A stretch of 6,169 nucleotides of DNA from Flavobacteriales bacterium UBA4660. Lineage in GTDB: Bacteria; Bacteroidota; Bacteroidia; Flavobacteriales_D; Sanyastnellaceae. The notes beneath the pieces are model-generated. The model was not told the origin of the DNA, did not search any database, and saw only the letters and a program-made list of their open reading frames with translations. The stretch covers positions 1-6,169 of the forward strand of contig DHLU01000258.1 of NCBI GenBank assembly GCA_002405435.1. The letters are read 5' to 3'. Shown here piece by piece: positions 1 through 5,289 of this stretch. Both the position numbers and the translations under genes were made by a program. Every line of letters starts with the position of its first letter. Position 1 is the first letter of the stretch.

Positions 1-639
1 TCGACTTGTACGGATAGCAGTTACCGGTACCGCATTGGTTTTTCACTGCTCGACATCGGTGCCGTAGCGTTCCGCGGCCCGTTTTACCGCAATGAATTCA
101 ATGAGACCGAGCAGAGTGAATGGGAAAACTATCAAGGCAGTACCATCGAGGATGCGTCAGGGCTCGACAGCCTGCTCACGTCCAATTTCGATCTGGTCAG
201 GCAAAATGCCGATGAAAGCAAATTCCGCATGGCCTTGCCCACGGGAATGAGTGTGCAGTTTGACTATCACTTAGGTCGAAATTTTTACCTGCACAGTGTG
301 CTGATGGCCGGATTGCCGAGAAAGAACCGGCTGGGTGTTCAGCGGGCTACATACCTGGCGGTAGTGCCGAGGTATGAGATTAGGCGGTTTGAAGTGTCTT
401 TGCCGCTCTCACTCTACGAGTTTTCCCATCCGCAGATCGGTGCGATGGTGAGGCTTAATTCCATCATTATCGGATCTGACAACCTTGCGTGGTTTTTCGG
501 TCAGGACATTTACGGGGCAGACATCTATGTCAACGTGAAATACACGGTATTCAGACACTGGAAATGCCGCAAGCCTCGTGCGGCCCGCAATACGGTGCGC
601 GGAAAGTCGGGGAAGATGGTTCCCTGTCCGAGCTGGTAG
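1..639 (+). CDS. C-terminal part of a DUF5723-like outer-membrane beta-barrel protein (5' truncated)
   Basis: The frame is open from the first base to a TAG at 637-639, giving 212 visible residues, so the gene begins outside the window. An ATG at 229 lies inside this open frame and is not a credible start. The visible protein has alternating polar and hydrophobic beta-strand-like segments, such as YRIGFSLLDIGAVAF near visible residues 9-23, FDYHLGRNFYLHSVLMAGL, a YEIRRFEVSLPLSLYEF block and a C-terminal DIYGADIYVNVKYTVF strand. These resemble the C-terminal half of the Bacteroidota DUF5723 family, whose members are thought to be outer-membrane beta-barrels of unknown function; this assignment is from memory of the family, not a search. 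The last ~24 residues (basic, Cys/Pro-containing) do not look like a barrel strand. The stop codon abuts the stop of the convergent methyltransferase gene with no gap. A PorP/SprF-type barrel is an alternative. Confidence 0.72.
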   Translation, partial: STCTDSSYRYRIGFSLLDIGAVAFRGPFYRNEFNETEQSEWENYQGSTIEDASGLDSLLTSNFDLVRQNADESKFRMALPTGMSVQFDYHLGRNFYLHSVLMAGLPRKNRLGVQRATYLAVVPRYEIRRFEVSLPLSLYEFSHPQIGAMVRLNSIIIGSDNLAWFFGQDIYGADIYVNVKYTVFRHWKCRKPRAARNTVRGKSGKMVPCPSW

Positions 640-1344
640 CTACCGTCCGATGACTAAGATACACGGAACCTTGGGGGTTGGCGGTTGCGCTGACTTCCAG
701 CGCCTCACAGAGGCGGTGCGGATATATTCCGAAGGGGTATTGATGCCGAGCGCCATGCACACCATGGTTTCGTCGCGGAGGTTTTCTATCATGTCTTGCC
801 ATACATGGGCGGTGCGGTAGGGGGTATCCATAAAAACCTGTGTTGTTCCGCGCTGCAGGGCAATCTGTTCCATCTCTTTCAGTTTACGGATGCGCTCATG
901 CCTTTCGCGCGGCAGGTATCCGTTGAATGCAAACTGTTGACCATTAAGTCCGGCTGCCATAAGCGCCTGCAGAATGGATGAGGGTCCGGGAAGCGGCACC
1001 ACCTGCAGCTGTTGTTCGTGCGCGAGTCTTGCGAGATCGGCACCCGGATCGGCCACACCCGGACATCCGGCGTCGCTCATCAGGGCGATATCATGTCCTT
1101 CGTGTGCGGGTTTGAGCAGGCCGAACCATGCTTCGGGAGGTGTATGTTCATTGAGTGCTTCAAGCGAAAGGGTTGCAAAGTCGCGGCGCATGCCTATCCG
1201 GCGCAGCAGCCGTCGTGCCTGTTTTTCATCTTCCACGATGTAGTGGTTTACCCGCAGCAGCAGTTCTACCGAGACCGGAGGGAGATAGGGCAGGGCCTCC
1301 TCGCCGAGGGGAGTCGGCACCATGTAGAGTTTGCCTTTTTTCAT
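640..1344 (-). CDS. SAM-dependent methyltransferase, tetrapyrrole methylase fold (RsmI-related paralogue)
   Basis: This complete 234-residue protein runs from ATG at 1344-1342 to TAG at 642-640. It has the tetrapyrrole (corrin/porphyrin) methylase fold signatures: a first strand KLYMVPTPLG (residues 5-14), the glycine-rich SAM-site loop SDAGCPGVADPG (90-101), PLPGPSSILQALMAAGL (117-133) and FNGYLPRERHER (140-151). These match the family of RsmI, which 2'-O-methylates C1402 of 16S rRNA. However, the first motif reads TPLGEEAL, not the TPIGNLED of genuine RsmI. It therefore fits the second, RsmI-like methyltransferase that many Bacteroidota carry; its substrate is not evident from sequence. The start codon overlaps the upstream phosphatase stop by 4 bp (ATGA at 1344-1341), so the two are probably translationally coupled. 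No terminator lies before the convergent gene to the left. Confidence 0.9.
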   Translation of the reverse strand: MKKGKLYMVPTPLGEEALPYLPPVSVELLLRVNHYIVEDEKQARRLLRRIGMRRDFATLSLEALNEHTPPEAWFGLLKPAHEGHDIALMSDAGCPGVADPGADLARLAHEQQLQVVPLPGPSSILQALMAAGLNGQQFAFNGYLPRERHERIRKLKEMEQIALQRGTTQVFMDTPYRTAHVWQDMIENLRDETMVCMALGINTPSEYIRTASVRRWKSAQPPTPKVPCILVIGR

Positions 1345-1808
1345 CGCGCCGGTTCAATCAGGTTGGGTATCCACAAGGCGCAGGCCTGCTGAAGCATGTG
1401 GTACACCGTTTCAAAATCAGCGGGCTGGCCGTACCATGGATCAGGCACGTCAGCATTCGCTCCGCTCACTACTTCACGCATCAGGTAAATGCCCTTGTGC
1501 GCATCCGCCCCGGGCAGCGCCCTGAGGTACGACAGGTTTGCACGGTCCATGGCAAAGATGAAATCAAAGGCCAGCAGGTCGGCTGGAACTACCTGCCTGG
1601 CCCTTAGTCCCCCGATGTCGATGCCGTGTGATTGCATGCAGCGGATGGCCCGCCGGTCGGGTGCTTCGCCGGTGTGGTTGCGGGAGGTGCCGGCAGAGTC
1701 AACACGGGCGTTGATACCCTGGCTGAGCAATTGATGGCGCATCAGTCCTTCAGCCATCGGAGACCGGCATATGTTGCCCAGGCAAACCATAAGAATATTC
1801 GGTGTCAT
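1341..1808 (-). CDS. Low-molecular-weight protein tyrosine phosphatase
   Basis: This complete 155-residue protein, the usual family length, starts with ATG at 1808-1806 and ends with TGA at 1343-1341. The P-loop CLGNICRSP at residues 9-17 is the diagnostic C-X5-R-S/T phosphatase motif: Cys9 is the expected nucleophile and Arg15 binds phosphate. The general-acid loop DPWY is at residues 123-126, with Asp123 the expected proton donor. The conserved SAGTS segment is at 38-42. The enzyme is cytosolic and hydrolyses phosphotyrosine or related phosphoester substrates; the in vivo target cannot be read here. Homologues act on tyrosine kinases of exopolysaccharide systems or as arsenate reductases, but no such neighbour is visible. 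It heads a two-gene operon with the methyltransferase and is separated from dnaA by a terminator, so it probably has its own promoter. Confidence 0.96.
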   Translation of the reverse strand: MTPNILMVCLGNICRSPMAEGLMRHQLLSQGINARVDSAGTSRNHTGEAPDRRAIRCMQSHGIDIGGLRARQVVPADLLAFDFIFAMDRANLSYLRALPGADAHKGIYLMREVVSGANADVPDPWYGQPADFETVYHMLQQACALWIPNLIEPAR

Positions 1809-1837
1809 ACGGAGCGGATTGCGTAAACGATACGGCT

Positions 1838-1864
1838 CAAAAATATCACCACCCCGGTCGTCAA
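1838..1864 (-). promoter_or_regulatory. Candidate Bacteroidota-type promoter for the phosphatase-methyltransferase operon
   Basis: On the minus strand TATTTTTG (1845-1838) matches the Bacteroidota -7 consensus TAnnTTTG exactly. A TTG that could serve as the -33 element lies at 1864-1862, 16 bases upstream, slightly shorter than the usual spacing for this consensus. The site is just after the dnaA terminator and about 30 bp before the phosphatase ATG, which is where a promoter would be expected. The -33 element is only partial, so this is an inference. Confidence 0.42.
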
Positions 1865-1870
1865 GGGTGC

Positions 1871-1901
1871 AAACAAAAAGTCCCGGCCGTGAAGCCGGGA
1901 C
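1871..1901 (-). terminator. Intrinsic (Rho-independent) terminator after dnaA
   Basis: Reading the minus strand, GTCCCGGC (1901-1894) pairs perfectly with GCCGGGAC (1887-1880) as an 8-bp GC-rich stem around a six-base loop TTCACG. TTTTTGTTT (1879-1871) follows immediately. This is a textbook terminator for leftward transcription, starting 26 bp past the dnaA stop. On the plus strand no T-run follows the stem, so it should act in one direction. Confidence 0.9.
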
Positions 1902-1927
1902 CTGCTGGGTTAAGGTTTTATAAGGGT

Positions 1928-3358
1928 TTAGGCTATGCTGAGTTTCTTTTCAAGATCGTCGAGGTATTTTCTGAAATGTTTGTCAGTCTCCTGCAGGTTG
2001 TTTACCGTACGGCAGGCATGCAGCACAGTCGCGTGGTCTTTGCCACCGCAATGCGCTCCGATGCTGGCAAGGCTGCTTTTGGTCATCTTTTTGGCAAAGA
2101 ACATGGCAATCTGCCGGGCCTGAACGATTTCGCGTTTGCGCGTTTTGCTTTTCAGCAGTTCGATAGGCAGGTCGAAATAATCGCACACCACTTTCTGGAT
2201 GTAATCGATGGACACCTCGCGTGCGGTATTCTTTACGAACTTGTCAATCATCTGCTTGGCAAGTTCGAGGTTGACAGCTTTTTTGTTGAGCGAAGATTGC
2301 GCAATGAGTGAAATAAGCGCACCTTCCAACTCACGTACATTGGTGGTTATGCTGTAGGCGAGGTATTCCAGCACGTCATGCGGCATTTCGATGCCGTCGG
2401 CGTACATTTTCTTCTGCAGGATGGCGATACGCGTCTCGAGACCGGGCACCTGAAGGTCGGCGCTGAGTCCCCATTTGAAACGAGAGAGCAGGCGCTGTTC
2501 CATGCCCTGCATCTCAACCGGCGGTTTGTCGCTGGTGAGCACAATCTGCTTGTTGCTCTGGTGCAGGTGGTTGAAAATATGGAAGAAGATATCCTGGGTT
2601 TTCTCTTTGCCACTGAGGAACTGAACGTCATCGATGATCAGCACATCCATCATCTGATAGAAGTGGGCAAAGTCATTTACCGAGCTGTTTTTCACAGCAT
2701 CAATAAATTGGTGGGTGAACTTTTCACTGCTGACGTACAGCACGGTTTTCTCCGGAAACTTATTCTTTATTTCAATGCCGATGGCGTGAGCGAGGTGGGT
2801 TTTACCCAGGCCTACCCCTCCATAGATAAGCAAGGGGTTGAAGGCAGTACCTCCCGGTTTGTTGGCAACCGCATAGCCTGCACTTCTCGCCAGACGGTTG
2901 CAGTCCCCTTCAATAAAAATCTCGAAGGAGTAGATCGGGTTGAGGTTGCTTTCTATGTTCAGTTTCCTCAGGCCGGGTATGATAAAGGGATTCTTGATGG
3001 GTGACTCGCCCAGGTCAAGTGGCATATTAACCGGGGCGTTTTTGGTCGCCTTGCGGTTGCTCGTGGGCATCTTCACTGTATAAGGTGTATCGTTGACCAC
3101 CGAATTTTCCATGATGATGGAATATTCCAGGCGGCCTTCCGGGCCTAACTCCTTGCGGATGATTTTTTTCAGGAGGGAGACGTAGTGCTCTTCCAGCCAC
3201 TCATAAAAGAATTGTGAGGGAACCTGTATGGTGAGCACATTGTTTTCAAGCTTGATCGGTTTTATCGGTTCGAACCAGGTTTTAAATGCCTGAGCGCTGA
3301 CATTGTCTTTGATTACATTCAGGCAGAGTTGCCATACCTGGCTAAAGTCTTTGGTCAT
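1928..3358 (-). CDS. dnaA: Chromosomal replication initiator protein DnaA
   Basis: This complete 476-residue protein starts with ATG at 3358-3356 and ends with TAA at 1930-1928. All four DnaA domains are recognisable. Domain I is residues 1 to about 85, with VWQLCLNVIKDNV and the interaction-surface tryptophan W9. A low-complexity linker runs from about 86 to 125. The AAA+ ATPase spans about 135-355, with Walker A GGVGLGKT at 180-187 (Lys186), Walker B VLIIDD at 239-244, sensor 1 around LTSDKPP at 274-280, the box VII segment RLLSRFKWGL at 290-299 (Arg294 the expected arginine finger) and sensor 2 NVRELEGAL at 340-348. Domain IV is the DNA-binding part, with signature GGKDHATVLHACRTV at 438-452. 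The start is supported because MTKDFSQVWQ is the usual N-terminus in Bacteroidota. DnaA-ATP binds DnaA boxes and unwinds the origin. The gene is intact and appears monocistronic, with a terminator downstream; no convincing promoter consensus was found upstream. Confidence 0.99.
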   Translation of the reverse strand: MTKDFSQVWQLCLNVIKDNVSAQAFKTWFEPIKPIKLENNVLTIQVPSQFFYEWLEEHYVSLLKKIIRKELGPEGRLEYSIIMENSVVNDTPYTVKMPTSNRKATKNAPVNMPLDLGESPIKNPFIIPGLRKLNIESNLNPIYSFEIFIEGDCNRLARSAGYAVANKPGGTAFNPLLIYGGVGLGKTHLAHAIGIEIKNKFPEKTVLYVSSEKFTHQFIDAVKNSSVNDFAHFYQMMDVLIIDDVQFLSGKEKTQDIFFHIFNHLHQSNKQIVLTSDKPPVEMQGMEQRLLSRFKWGLSADLQVPGLETRIAILQKKMYADGIEMPHDVLEYLAYSITTNVRELEGALISLIAQSSLNKKAVNLELAKQMIDKFVKNTAREVSIDYIQKVVCDYFDLPIELLKSKTRKREIVQARQIAMFFAKKMTKSSLASIGAHCGGKDHATVLHACRTVNNLQETDKHFRKYLDDLEKKLSIA

Positions 3359-3398
3359 TCTATCGCTATGGTTAAACTAGGGTTATGCGGGTAGTTTT

Positions 3399-3419
3399 GG
3401 TCAGGGTCAGTTTCGGTCA
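3399..3419. repeat. Three GGTCA direct repeats upstream of dnaA
   Basis: GGTCAG occurs twice in exact tandem at 3399-3404 and 3405-3410, and GGTCA again at 3415-3419. On the dnaA sense strand these read TGACC and lie 41-61 bp before the dnaA start, so they are in its likely promoter or 5' leader. A role in dnaA regulation is inference from position only. Confidence 0.45.
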
Positions 3420-3478
3420 ATGGAATTGTTACACCAACTTTATCTGAACGCGACGGCAAATGAAGGTTAGTTCGTTTG

Positions 3479-3555
3479 AAAAAAAAAAGTTTTCAGCTAT
3501 TGACTTTTTGAAATTTTTGATTCTGATAGATTCTGCTCACTTTCCTAGATTTTTC
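3479..3555. other. AT-rich tract with short helically spaced direct repeats
   Basis: The tract opens with ten A (3479-3488) and is clearly richer in A and T than the flanking genes. TTTTTGA occurs at 3505-3511 and 3514-3520 (9-bp period). GATTCTG occurs at 3519-3525 and 3529-3535 (exactly 10-bp period). AT-rich repeats beside dnaA are typical of DNA-unwinding elements, but they could equally be promoter DNA. Function is inferred. Confidence 0.4.
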
Positions 3556-3563
3556 CGGTGTTT

Positions 3564-3578
3564 TGGCCTGTCAGGCCA
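3564..3578. promoter_or_regulatory. 15-bp single-base-centred palindrome (candidate operator)
   Basis: TGGCCTG-T-CAGGCCA has perfect 7-bp arms around one central base at 3571. No T-run follows on either strand, so it is not an intrinsic terminator; a dimeric protein-binding site is more likely. The binding protein is unknown. Confidence 0.45.
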
Positions 3579-3643
3579 CACGTCTTTAATAGGAGCTGCT
3601 TAACCATATCAAAGTCACATCATTACTTGGTGGTAACTGCAAC

Positions 3644-3658
3644 TATTCTTCAAGAATA
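3644..3658. promoter_or_regulatory. 15-bp single-base-centred palindrome (candidate operator)
   Basis: TATTCTT-C-AAGAATA has perfect 7-bp arms around a single central base at 3651. GCAAC (3639-3643) and GTTGC (3663-3667) could add a further 5-bp stem outside it, with a four-base bulge on the right side, so a leader-RNA hairpin for the thioesterase transcript is also possible. Confidence 0.42.
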
Positions 3659-3741
3659 TCCGGTTGCGGTAATAATAGGCACATTCGTATCGCACTGGTG
3701 AGGAAAAAAAAATGATGGGATGATTTTTTTCTTACTGAAAA

Positions 3742-3754
3742 AGGAAACTTTCCT
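3742..3754. repeat. 13-bp single-base-centred palindrome just upstream of the thioesterase start
   Basis: AGGAAA-C-TTTCCT has 6-bp arms around base 3748 and ends 16 bp before the thioesterase ATG at 3771. It shares its odd-centred layout with the palindromes at 3564 and 3644 but not their sequence. It could be an operator or a weak leader hairpin. Confidence 0.3.
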
Positions 3755-3770
3755 AAGTTGTCCACCGAAA

Positions 3771-4166
3771 ATGCGAGAGTACTATACATCAATCAGGGTG
3801 CGTTATGCCGAGACCGACCGCATGGGATATGTGTACTACGGTAATTATGCGACCTACTTTGAGGTGGCCCGTGTGGAGATGCTCCGCGCAGCCGGCATCA
3901 CCTACCGCAGCCTTGAAGACAGTGGCATACTGCTCCCGGTAATGTCTTACGCGGTGCGTTTTTTTCGTCCTGCACACTACGACGATGAACTGGTCATCAA
4001 GACCGTGATCCCTGACCTTCCCGGTGCTCGCCTTGAATTTGAATATGAAACGCACCGTGGCGCTGTGCTGCTCAATTCAGCCAACACCGTATTGGTTTTT
4101 ACAGACAAAGAATCGGGCAAACCGGTGCGTTGTCCTGACCATGTGCTGGCAGCGCTGTCGGATTAG
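3771..4166 (+). CDS. Acyl-CoA thioesterase, YbgC/4-hydroxybenzoyl-CoA thioesterase family (hot-dog fold)
   Basis: From the ATG at 3771 the protein is 131 residues and ends with TAG at 4164-4166. It opens with RVRYAETDRMGYVYYGNY at residues 9-26, the signature of the single-domain hot-dog thioesterases. Asp16 is the expected catalytic residue, and the following YATYFEVARVEMLR is the conserved long helix. The family hydrolyses acyl-CoA or acyl-ACP thioesters in the cytosol; the substrate cannot be told from sequence. An in-frame ATG at 3720 would add 17 residues (including IFFLLKKETFL), but this lacks family similarity and the usual N-terminus begins a few residues before RVRYAETD, so 3771 is preferred. 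No clear Shine-Dalgarno sequence precedes 3771, which is normal for Bacteroidota. The gene is divergent from dnaA and convergent with the alkylation repair gene. Confidence 0.94.
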   Translation: MREYYTSIRVRYAETDRMGYVYYGNYATYFEVARVEMLRAAGITYRSLEDSGILLPVMSYAVRFFRPAHYDDELVIKTVIPDLPGARLEFEYETHRGAVLLNSANTVLVFTDKESGKPVRCPDHVLAALSD

Positions 4167-4193
4167 TGCATCCGGCCGCATGCACCGGGCCGG
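4166..4193. other. GC-rich alternative hairpins between convergent genes
   Basis: The 35-bp gap between the thioesterase and repair-gene stops can form two mutually exclusive stems: GTGCAT (4166-4171) with ATGCAC (4180-4185), or the all-GC CCGGCC (4172-4177) with GGCCGG (4188-4193). Neither strand has a T-run afterwards, so this is not a standard intrinsic terminator, though it might stabilise 3' ends or assist termination. Confidence 0.35.
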
Positions 4194-4201
4194 TCTGGTC
4201 A

Positions 4202-5284
4202 TCATGCGGTTACCGAGAAGCCCCGCTGTGCGGCCTGCTTTCCGTTGATGTAGAGCAACAGGGTATGCGGTCCCTGGTAATGGGTGCGTGTAGTGAATTG
4301 CGAAAAACTTCTTTTGCGGTGCAGTTCATGTTCACCCTGTTGGTAGTCACGTTGGGCGATGAAGAATTTTTTGGGACGGGAATCGCCCTTTGCCTTCACA
4401 AAGTCGATGGCATATTCCAATCGCAATCGTTCAGGTCTGGCAGCGGGCTGGTTGATGGTGAAGGCAAAATGGAGTGTTCCGCCGATCCGCACCGATTTGT
4501 CGGCCTGCAGGTTGACGATGGAGGCTCGGGTCTTTGGCGAAACCTTAAGCAAGTTCAGGGCCTTGCGGTCGCCCTGTTTGAGCAGGGTGCGCAACGCATG
4601 GCTGACCATGCGGTCGGTGACATCGCTTTTGCCCATCCACCGTGCTGCGGTCTCCAGCGCAAGAGCGGGATGGTCGCGCGAAATGTCGTTGAGGTTGTTG
4701 GCGACACTTTTGCGCACGTATGCACTGCTGTCTTCTTTGAGGTGTTCAAGAATTCCAATTACGGCGCCCGGGTTTTCGCTGAGAAAGCGCACCCGCTGTC
4801 CCCAGGGAAGCCTGGGTCGGCAACCTTCGCTGGCTAATCTCCTGGCGTGTTCGTTTTTATCAAGGCTCCACGCCTTCATTTGGTTGAGGGCCCGCTGCGG
4901 ATCTTGTTCGAGAAAAGGCCTAATGGCGAATTCGGAAGTGCTGAAAGGCGTAAAAGCACCAAGTGCCTTCATGCTGAGGTCCCAGTGACCGGTTCCGTAG
5001 AGGGCGACAAATTCGGGGAATATCGTTCCGTAAAAGCCTGCATTGACTTTCGGGGCCACCTTGAGCAGCACACTGATTTGTGTTCTGTAATCACCCGGTA
5101 GGGCAGCTTGCATGGCCTGTGCCATCAGTGCTGTACGCGTTTTGAGCGCGGCCTCTTCCCATACCCTGCCGCTGACAGAAGCCAGAAACAGTTTCCTGTT
5201 AAATGTGTTGCAGGCCTCGGCCAGCAGTGCGCACACCTGTCTGCTAAACGCCGGGGAATAGCCGTTTTTGAGCGGTTCTGCCAC
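4202..5284 (-). CDS. AlkC-like DNA alkylation repair protein (HEAT-repeat DNA glycosylase)
   Basis: This complete 360-residue protein starts with GTG at 5284-5282 and ends with TGA at 4204-4202. The GTG start is favoured because MAEPLKNGYS is the conserved beginning of this family and the codon lies 5 bp after the dapA stop. Family blocks include GHWDLSMKALGAFTPFSTSE (99-118), RRLASEGCRPRLPWG (148-162) and YVRKSVANNLNDISRDHP (189-206) within helical HEAT-like repeats covering about 1-250. The last ~100 residues are beta-rich and match the Ig-like domain present in one AlkC subgroup. AlkC enzymes excise cationic alkylated bases such as 3-methyladenine without base flipping, starting base excision repair. 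I base the family on remembered motifs; the exact catalytic acid needs alignment to a characterised AlkC. It appears co-transcribed behind dapA. Confidence 0.9.
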   Translation of the reverse strand: MAEPLKNGYSPAFSRQVCALLAEACNTFNRKLFLASVSGRVWEEAALKTRTALMAQAMQAALPGDYRTQISVLLKVAPKVNAGFYGTIFPEFVALYGTGHWDLSMKALGAFTPFSTSEFAIRPFLEQDPQRALNQMKAWSLDKNEHARRLASEGCRPRLPWGQRVRFLSENPGAVIGILEHLKEDSSAYVRKSVANNLNDISRDHPALALETAARWMGKSDVTDRMVSHALRTLLKQGDRKALNLLKVSPKTRASIVNLQADKSVRIGGTLHFAFTINQPAARPERLRLEYAIDFVKAKGDSRPKKFFIAQRDYQQGEHELHRKRSFSQFTTRTHYQGPHTLLLYINGKQAAQRGFSVTA

Positions 5285-5289
5285 GGAAT

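Larger units (their letters stand above)
3359..3770. other. Divergent intergenic region between dnaA and the thioesterase
   Basis: This 412-bp region contains no credible protein gene or tRNA. It holds a GGTCA cluster near dnaA, an AT-rich tract with a run of ten A and phased direct repeats, three short palindromes, an A9 run at 3704-3712 and a few weak DnaA-box-like sequences. It must contain the promoters of both flanking genes, but no strong Bacteroidota-type promoter stands out: TAGTTTTG at 3392-3399 (plus strand) fits the -7 box but has no -33 partner and lies far from the plus-strand gene. TTGACT at 3500-3505 resembles a sigma70 -35 box with only a poor -10 partner. The position beside dnaA and the AT-rich tract make an origin role conceivable, but canonical DnaA boxes are absent. 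Confidence 0.7.

Noticed and set aside
229..639. A start codon at 229 for the first gene
   Set aside because: The same frame is open back to base 1 with protein-like beta-strand sequence, so the gene is truncated by the window and 229 is an internal Met.
1155..1607. A 150-codon plus-strand open frame across the phosphatase/methyltransferase junction
   Set aside because: Both minus-strand genes are supported by catalytic motifs and a coupled overlap; this frame is Arg/Gly/Pro-rich noise.
2378..3004. A 208-codon plus-strand open frame opposite dnaA
   Set aside because: It lies wholly antisense to a fully conserved dnaA and has no recognisable domain; it is a shadow of dnaA codon usage.
3392..3399. 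TAGTTTTG, a perfect TAnnTTTG promoter box on the plus strand
   Set aside because: It has no TTG or TTTG at the right upstream distance and lies about 370 bp from the only plus-strand gene downstream.
3564..3578. The palindrome read as a terminator
   Set aside because: No T-run follows on either strand, and after allowing for a loop the stem is only about 5 bp.
3720..3770. An upstream thioesterase start at ATG 3720, with a possible hydrophobic signal
   Set aside because: The 17 extra residues lack family similarity, are too short for a signal peptide and contain a palindrome; the family N-terminus fits ATG 3771.
4166..4837. A 223-codon plus-strand open frame starting near the thioesterase stop
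   Set aside because: It is antisense to the alkylation repair gene, which shows clear family motifs; the frame has no recognisable protein features.
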